From CALAMD01 sp035301025 (lineage in GTDB: Bacteria > Bacillota > Bacilli > Bacillales > Amphibacillaceae): DNA of 16,470 bases. This document shows, in pieces, positions 13,323 through 16,470 of the stretch. Both the position numbers and the translations under genes were made by a program. Position 1 is the stretch's first letter. Each line of letters opens with the position of its first letter. Where the stretch lies: positions 1-16,470 of the forward strand of contig DATGUV010000160.1 of the NCBI GenBank assembly GCA_035301025.1, written 5' to 3'. A model generated the notes under the pieces. It did not search any database. It saw nothing but the letters and a program-made list of their open reading frames with translations, and had not been told where the DNA came from.

Positions 13323-14771
13323 GTGCTATTTATTCCGTATTTGTTAGGATTTGTGTTAATTATGAATATCATCCTAGCTTTTACAGTTATCTTTTTAGAG
13401 CGGAGAGATGCTACGTCAACATGGGCTTGGTTAATGGTACTCTTTTTTATACCGATTGCCGGATTTATATTATATTTAATTTTTGGAAGACAGTTGACAA
13501 AACGAGGGATTTTTAAATGGGATGCCAAAAGCGAACTTGGCGTAAAAACCGCTGTTCAAAAACAACTACGAGCTATTGAGCAAGGTGAACTTACATATAA
13601 TCATGAAGAGTTGGTGGATTACAAAGATTTATATTACTTACATTTACGAAACAATGATGCCGTGCTCACCCAAGACAATGATGTACGTATTTTCACAGAC
13701 GGAAAGGAAAAGTTTGACTCGCTAATACGTGATTTAAAGCGGGCAACAGATCATATTCATTTACTGTATTATATTGTTCGAAACGACGATTTAGGAACAC
13801 GTATTGCAGACGTTCTTGTGGAACGCGCTCAAGCAGGTGTTGAAGTTCGCTTACTGTACGATGACATGGGATCTAGACGATTACAGAAAAAATATGTCCG
13901 CAGATTAACAGATGCAGGAGTTGAAGTCGTATCCTTTTTTCCACCGAAAATCCCTAAAATTAATTTGAAGATTAACTTTAGAAATCATAGGAAACTTGCT
14001 ATTATTGATGGAAGAATCGGGTATATTGGTGGATTTAATATTGGTGATGAGTACTTAGGAAAAGCGAAAAAGTTTGGTTACTGGCGTGATACCCACTTAC
14101 GCATTCAAGGTGGGTCCGTCCAAAACATGCAAATTCGATTTATTTTAGACTGGAACCAAGCATCCTCAACAAAGATTATATTTGAAGAACGTTTTTACGA
14201 TAGGGCGCACAATGTCAATGGAAATGTCGGGGTACAAATCGTCTCTAGTGGACCTGATTCTCAGTGGGAGCAAATTAAACTTGGTTATATAAAAATGATT
14301 TTAAGTGCGAAAGAATATATTTATATTCAAACACCATACTTTATTCCAGATGAGAGCCTACGGGACGCCCTTCGAATTGCAGCACTATCCGGCGTAAAAG
14401 TAAAGTTAATGATTCCAAATAAGCCGGACCATATGTTTGTGTACTGGGCAACAATGTCCCATGTCGGCGATTTACTTGAAGCAGGTGCAGAGGCCTATAT
14501 TTACCAAAAGGGATTTTTACATGCGAAGACGATTGTCGTTGACGGTAAAATTGCTTCTGTCGGTACAGCAAACATTGACGTACGAAGTTTTCGCTTAAAT
14601 TTCGAAATCAATGCATTTTTATATGACAAAATAATTGCTGAAGAACTTGTTGAACAGTTTGATGCAGACATCCTAGAATCCACTCAAATGACACGAAAGT
14701 TATATCAAGAACGCTCACTCGGTATTCGTTTTAAAGAATCTGTTTCTAGACTATTATCACCTATTTTATAA
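13323..14771 (+). CDS. cls: Cardiolipin synthase (phospholipase D family)
   Basis: A membrane enzyme of 482 residues that joins two phosphatidylglycerol molecules into cardiolipin and glycerol. Two N-terminal membrane segments (about 4-24 and 33-54) are separated by ERRDATSTWAW, as in B. subtilis ClsA (YwnE). Two catalytic HKD motifs are intact: HRKLAIIDG (His222, Lys224, Asp229) and HAKTIVVDG (His400, Lys402, Asp407), each followed by the GG or GTAN pattern. The C-terminus ends ESVSRLLSPIL, as in the Bacillus enzyme. Start is a GTG at 13323, 9 nt after GAGGAG; no in-frame ATG is better placed. It leads an operon with the thioesterase 18 nt downstream. Cardiolipin content often rises under salt stress, which fits the nearby betaine carrier. 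Confidence 0.95.
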   Translation: MLFIPYLLGFVLIMNIILAFTVIFLERRDATSTWAWLMVLFFIPIAGFILYLIFGRQLTKRGIFKWDAKSELGVKTAVQKQLRAIEQGELTYNHEELVDYKDLYYLHLRNNDAVLTQDNDVRIFTDGKEKFDSLIRDLKRATDHIHLLYYIVRNDDLGTRIADVLVERAQAGVEVRLLYDDMGSRRLQKKYVRRLTDAGVEVVSFFPPKIPKINLKINFRNHRKLAIIDGRIGYIGGFNIGDEYLGKAKKFGYWRDTHLRIQGGSVQNMQIRFILDWNQASSTKIIFEERFYDRAHNVNGNVGVQIVSSGPDSQWEQIKLGYIKMILSAKEYIYIQTPYFIPDESLRDALRIAALSGVKVKLMIPNKPDHMFVYWATMSHVGDLLEAGAEAYIYQKGFLHAKTIVVDGKIASVGTANIDVRSFRLNFEINAFLYDKIIAEELVEQFDADILESTQMTRKLYQERSLGIRFKESVSRLLSPIL

Positions 14772-14789
14772 AAAAAGGAGGTTTTAAGG

Positions 14790-15311
14790 ATGGCAGAAGA
14801 AGCAAAATCTTGTGCAAATTCACTAACTGTAAAAACGTCTCACGTACTTCCACCGGACACCAATTCGTATGGAACACTTTTTGGTGGAAAGCTCATGGCA
14901 CATATTGACGATGTAGCTGCAATTGCGGCCGTTAGACATGCGAGGAAAAATGTTGTCACAGCATCCATGGATTCATTAGATTTTATTTCCCCAGTTAAAG
15001 AAGGGGATTCCATCTGTATTGAGGCATTTGTTACATGGACACACAATACATCGATGGAAGTATTCGTCAAAGCAGTTACTGAGGATTTATTAACAGGAGA
15101 GCGGATGGTATGTACGACTGCTTTCTTAACATTTGTAGCTGTGGATGAGAATGGTCGACCGATTCCGGTACCGCCTATTTATCCAGAATCAGCACATGAA
15201 ATTATGTTGCATGAAGGGGCTGCCGCTCGAGCAGACTACCGCAGAGAACGAAGAAAAGAATCAAAAGAGATGGCTCAGGAATTCGGAACAGATTTTCCGT
15301 GGCAAACATAA
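14790..15311 (+). CDS. ykhA: Acyl-CoA thioesterase, hotdog fold (YkhA type)
   Basis: A cytoplasmic enzyme of 173 residues that hydrolyses acyl-CoA to free acid and CoA. The hotdog pattern NSYGTLFGGKLMAHIDDVAAIAA gives Asn25 and Asp40 in the active-site region, with DFISPVKEGD at about 64-73 and a strand-rich centre. The single hotdog domain and the charged C-terminal helix (RRERRKESKE) match B. subtilis YkhA. Start ATG 14790 is 8 nt after AAGGAGG. It lies 18 nt after cls and 18 nt before ampS, so all three are very likely cotranscribed. The preferred chain length is not visible from sequence. A role in keeping acyl-CoA pools in step with phospholipid synthesis is an inference from the neighbour. 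Confidence 0.92.
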   Translation: MAEEAKSCANSLTVKTSHVLPPDTNSYGTLFGGKLMAHIDDVAAIAAVRHARKNVVTASMDSLDFISPVKEGDSICIEAFVTWTHNTSMEVFVKAVTEDLLTGERMVCTTAFLTFVAVDENGRPIPVPPIYPESAHEIMLHEGAAARADYRRERRKESKEMAQEFGTDFPWQT

Positions 15312-15329
15312 AACAATGGAGGTTTTACA

Positions 15330-16470
15330 ATGGTCGAACAACACACACTAGAAAAGTATGCACAATTAGCAGTGGAAACAGGAGTTAATTTACAAAAAGG
15401 ACAAATGCTTGTCATTAACGCGCCAATTGAAGGGGCAGATTTCACACGCCTTGTAGCAAAAAAGGCGTATGAAAAAGGGGCAAGCTATGTTCATATTAAT
15501 TGGGCAGATGATGAGTTATCTTTACTACGATTTACATACGCACCTGATGAGGTACTAAAAAATGTACCCGATTGGTTAAAAGAACAATATAATTGGTTTG
15601 CTGAAAGTGATGCAGCTTTATTATCCATTTATTCTTCAAACCCAGATTTACTACAAGACATTGACCCGGCACGAGTGGCAATGGCGCAAAAAGCATCTGC
15701 AGAAGCGATGAAGAAATTTAGAGAATATCAAATGAACGATCGTATTCGTTGGTCCATTATTTCTATTCCAACAGGAGACTGGTCACAAAAAGTATTCCCA
15801 GACGTTTCCCGTGAAGAAGCTATTGAAAAGTTATGGGACGCAATTGTGAAGATTGTTCGAGTAGATAAAGACGATCCAATTGCAGCATGGGAAGATCATA
15901 ATGAAACATTACGAAAAGCTCGTAAAGTATTAAATGATCGGAACTATAGCAGTTTACATTTAAAAGCACCTGGAACAGATTTGAAAATCGGTTTACCAAA
16001 AGGACATATTTGGCATGGTGGAGACGCCTTGTCCGAAAAAGGCGAGTTGTTCAACCCGAATATTCCTACTGAAGAAGTGTTTTCTGCACCAGATAAATAC
16101 AATGTAAATGGTACGGTATCAAACACACTTCCACTAAATTATGGGGGAGGAGTTATTGATGATTTCACCCTTACATTTAAAGATGGGAAAGTTGTCGATT
16201 TCTCTGCAAAACAAGGAGAAGACATTTTAAAACATTTACTGGATACCGATGAAGGTGCGCGTAGATTAGGTGAAATCGCACTCGTTCCAGATGAGTCGCC
16301 TATTTCTCAATCCGGCCTAATCTTCTACAACACATTGTTTGATGAGAATGCATCGGTGCATATCGCACTTGGAAAAGCATATCCTACAAACATGACTGAC
16401 GGAGATAAAATGGATGAAAAACAGTTAGACGAAGCGGGAATTAACGATAGCTTAACACACGTAGACTTCA
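15330..16470 (+). CDS. ampS: Aminopeptidase, peptidase family M29 (AmpS type), 3' end missing
   Basis: A metal-dependent aminopeptidase that removes N-terminal residues from peptides in the cytoplasm. The frame opens at ATG 15330, 7 nt after TGGAGG, and stays open to the window end, giving 380 codons of a family protein of about 410. The likely metal ligands are all present: Glu249 (PTEEVF), Glu315 (RLGEIALVP), His344 (SVHIALG), and His377 with Asp379 (THVDF) at the very edge. The N-terminus (LAVETGVNLQKGQ, then APIEGADFTRLVAKKAYEKGA) is typical. Only the last 30 or so residues lie outside, so truncation is due to the window. It is third in the cls-ykhA-ampS operon. Confidence 0.93.
   Translation, partial: MVEQHTLEKYAQLAVETGVNLQKGQMLVINAPIEGADFTRLVAKKAYEKGASYVHINWADDELSLLRFTYAPDEVLKNVPDWLKEQYNWFAESDAALLSIYSSNPDLLQDIDPARVAMAQKASAEAMKKFREYQMNDRIRWSIISIPTGDWSQKVFPDVSREEAIEKLWDAIVKIVRVDKDDPIAAWEDHNETLRKARKVLNDRNYSSLHLKAPGTDLKIGLPKGHIWHGGDALSEKGELFNPNIPTEEVFSAPDKYNVNGTVSNTLPLNYGGGVIDDFTLTFKDGKVVDFSAKQGEDILKHLLDTDEGARRLGEIALVPDESPISQSGLIFYNTLFDENASVHIALGKAYPTNMTDGDKMDEKQLDEAGINDSLTHVDF

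Noticed and set aside
13208..13516. A 102-codon ORF overlapping the start of cls
   Set aside because: It runs into the clearly coding cls frame, has no ribosome site and shows no recognisable pattern.
1..16470. Defence system, prophage, transposon, CRISPR or biosynthetic cluster
   Set aside because: No transposase, integrase, Cas, methylase, toxin or modular enzyme gene was found, and nearly every gene matches a known Bacillaceae housekeeping family.

Overview
The window looks like ordinary chromosome from a low-GC Bacillaceae bacterium. The evidence is the strong AGGAGG-type ribosome binding sites, many TTG/GTG-like upstream codons, an S-box (SAM) riboswitch, and proteins that read as close relatives of Bacillus subtilis YkpA, YpmR, YpmS, OpuD, ClsA/YwnE, YkhA and AmpS. 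Acidic protein stretches, a betaine transporter and a cardiolipin synthase fit a salt-tolerant soil or marine bacillus (Oceanobacillus/Virgibacillus-like). That placement is inference. No phage, IS transposase, CRISPR array, tRNA or rRNA was seen.

Layout. 1-155: downstream end of the ABC-F gene with a terminator-like hairpin. 156-1781 (-): ABC-F ATPase (ykpA). 2279-2908 (+): orphan permuted NlpC/P60-like cysteine hydrolase, sharing a bidirectional terminator with the convergent ypmR-ypmS pair (3008-4526, -). 4799-6478 (-): MetY-type O-acetylhomoserine sulfhydrylase with an extra ~135-residue C-terminal domain, under a complete S-box riboswitch (6570-6738) and a clear sigma-A promoter. 6893-7636 (+): divergent DUF2161 nuclease-like gene ending in a perfect 15-bp inverted repeat. 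7637-8070: about 430 bp rich in hairpins and repeats, with one possible 53-codon ORF. 8071-9255 (+): methionine gamma-lyase. 9503-11017 (-): BCCT betaine transporter. 11318-12961 (-): oligopeptide-binding lipoprotein without its permease genes. 13323 to the end (+): cls, ykhA and ampS (cut off by the window) as a tight operon.

How the genes relate. Sulfur amino acid metabolism runs in both directions here. The SAM-repressed enzyme makes homocysteine from O-acetylhomoserine, and the lyase 1.6 kb away breaks methionine down and has no S-box. The betaine transporter and cardiolipin synthase are both typical of osmotic adaptation.

I found no convincing new multi-gene system. The best leads are the C-terminal domain fused to MetY, the complementary decay of the two ATP sites in the ABC-F protein, a 24-bp repeat in direct orientation on both sides of the methionine gamma-lyase gene, the 15-bp perfect inverted repeat at the end of the DUF2161 gene, and competing hairpins just before the oppA ribosome binding site.
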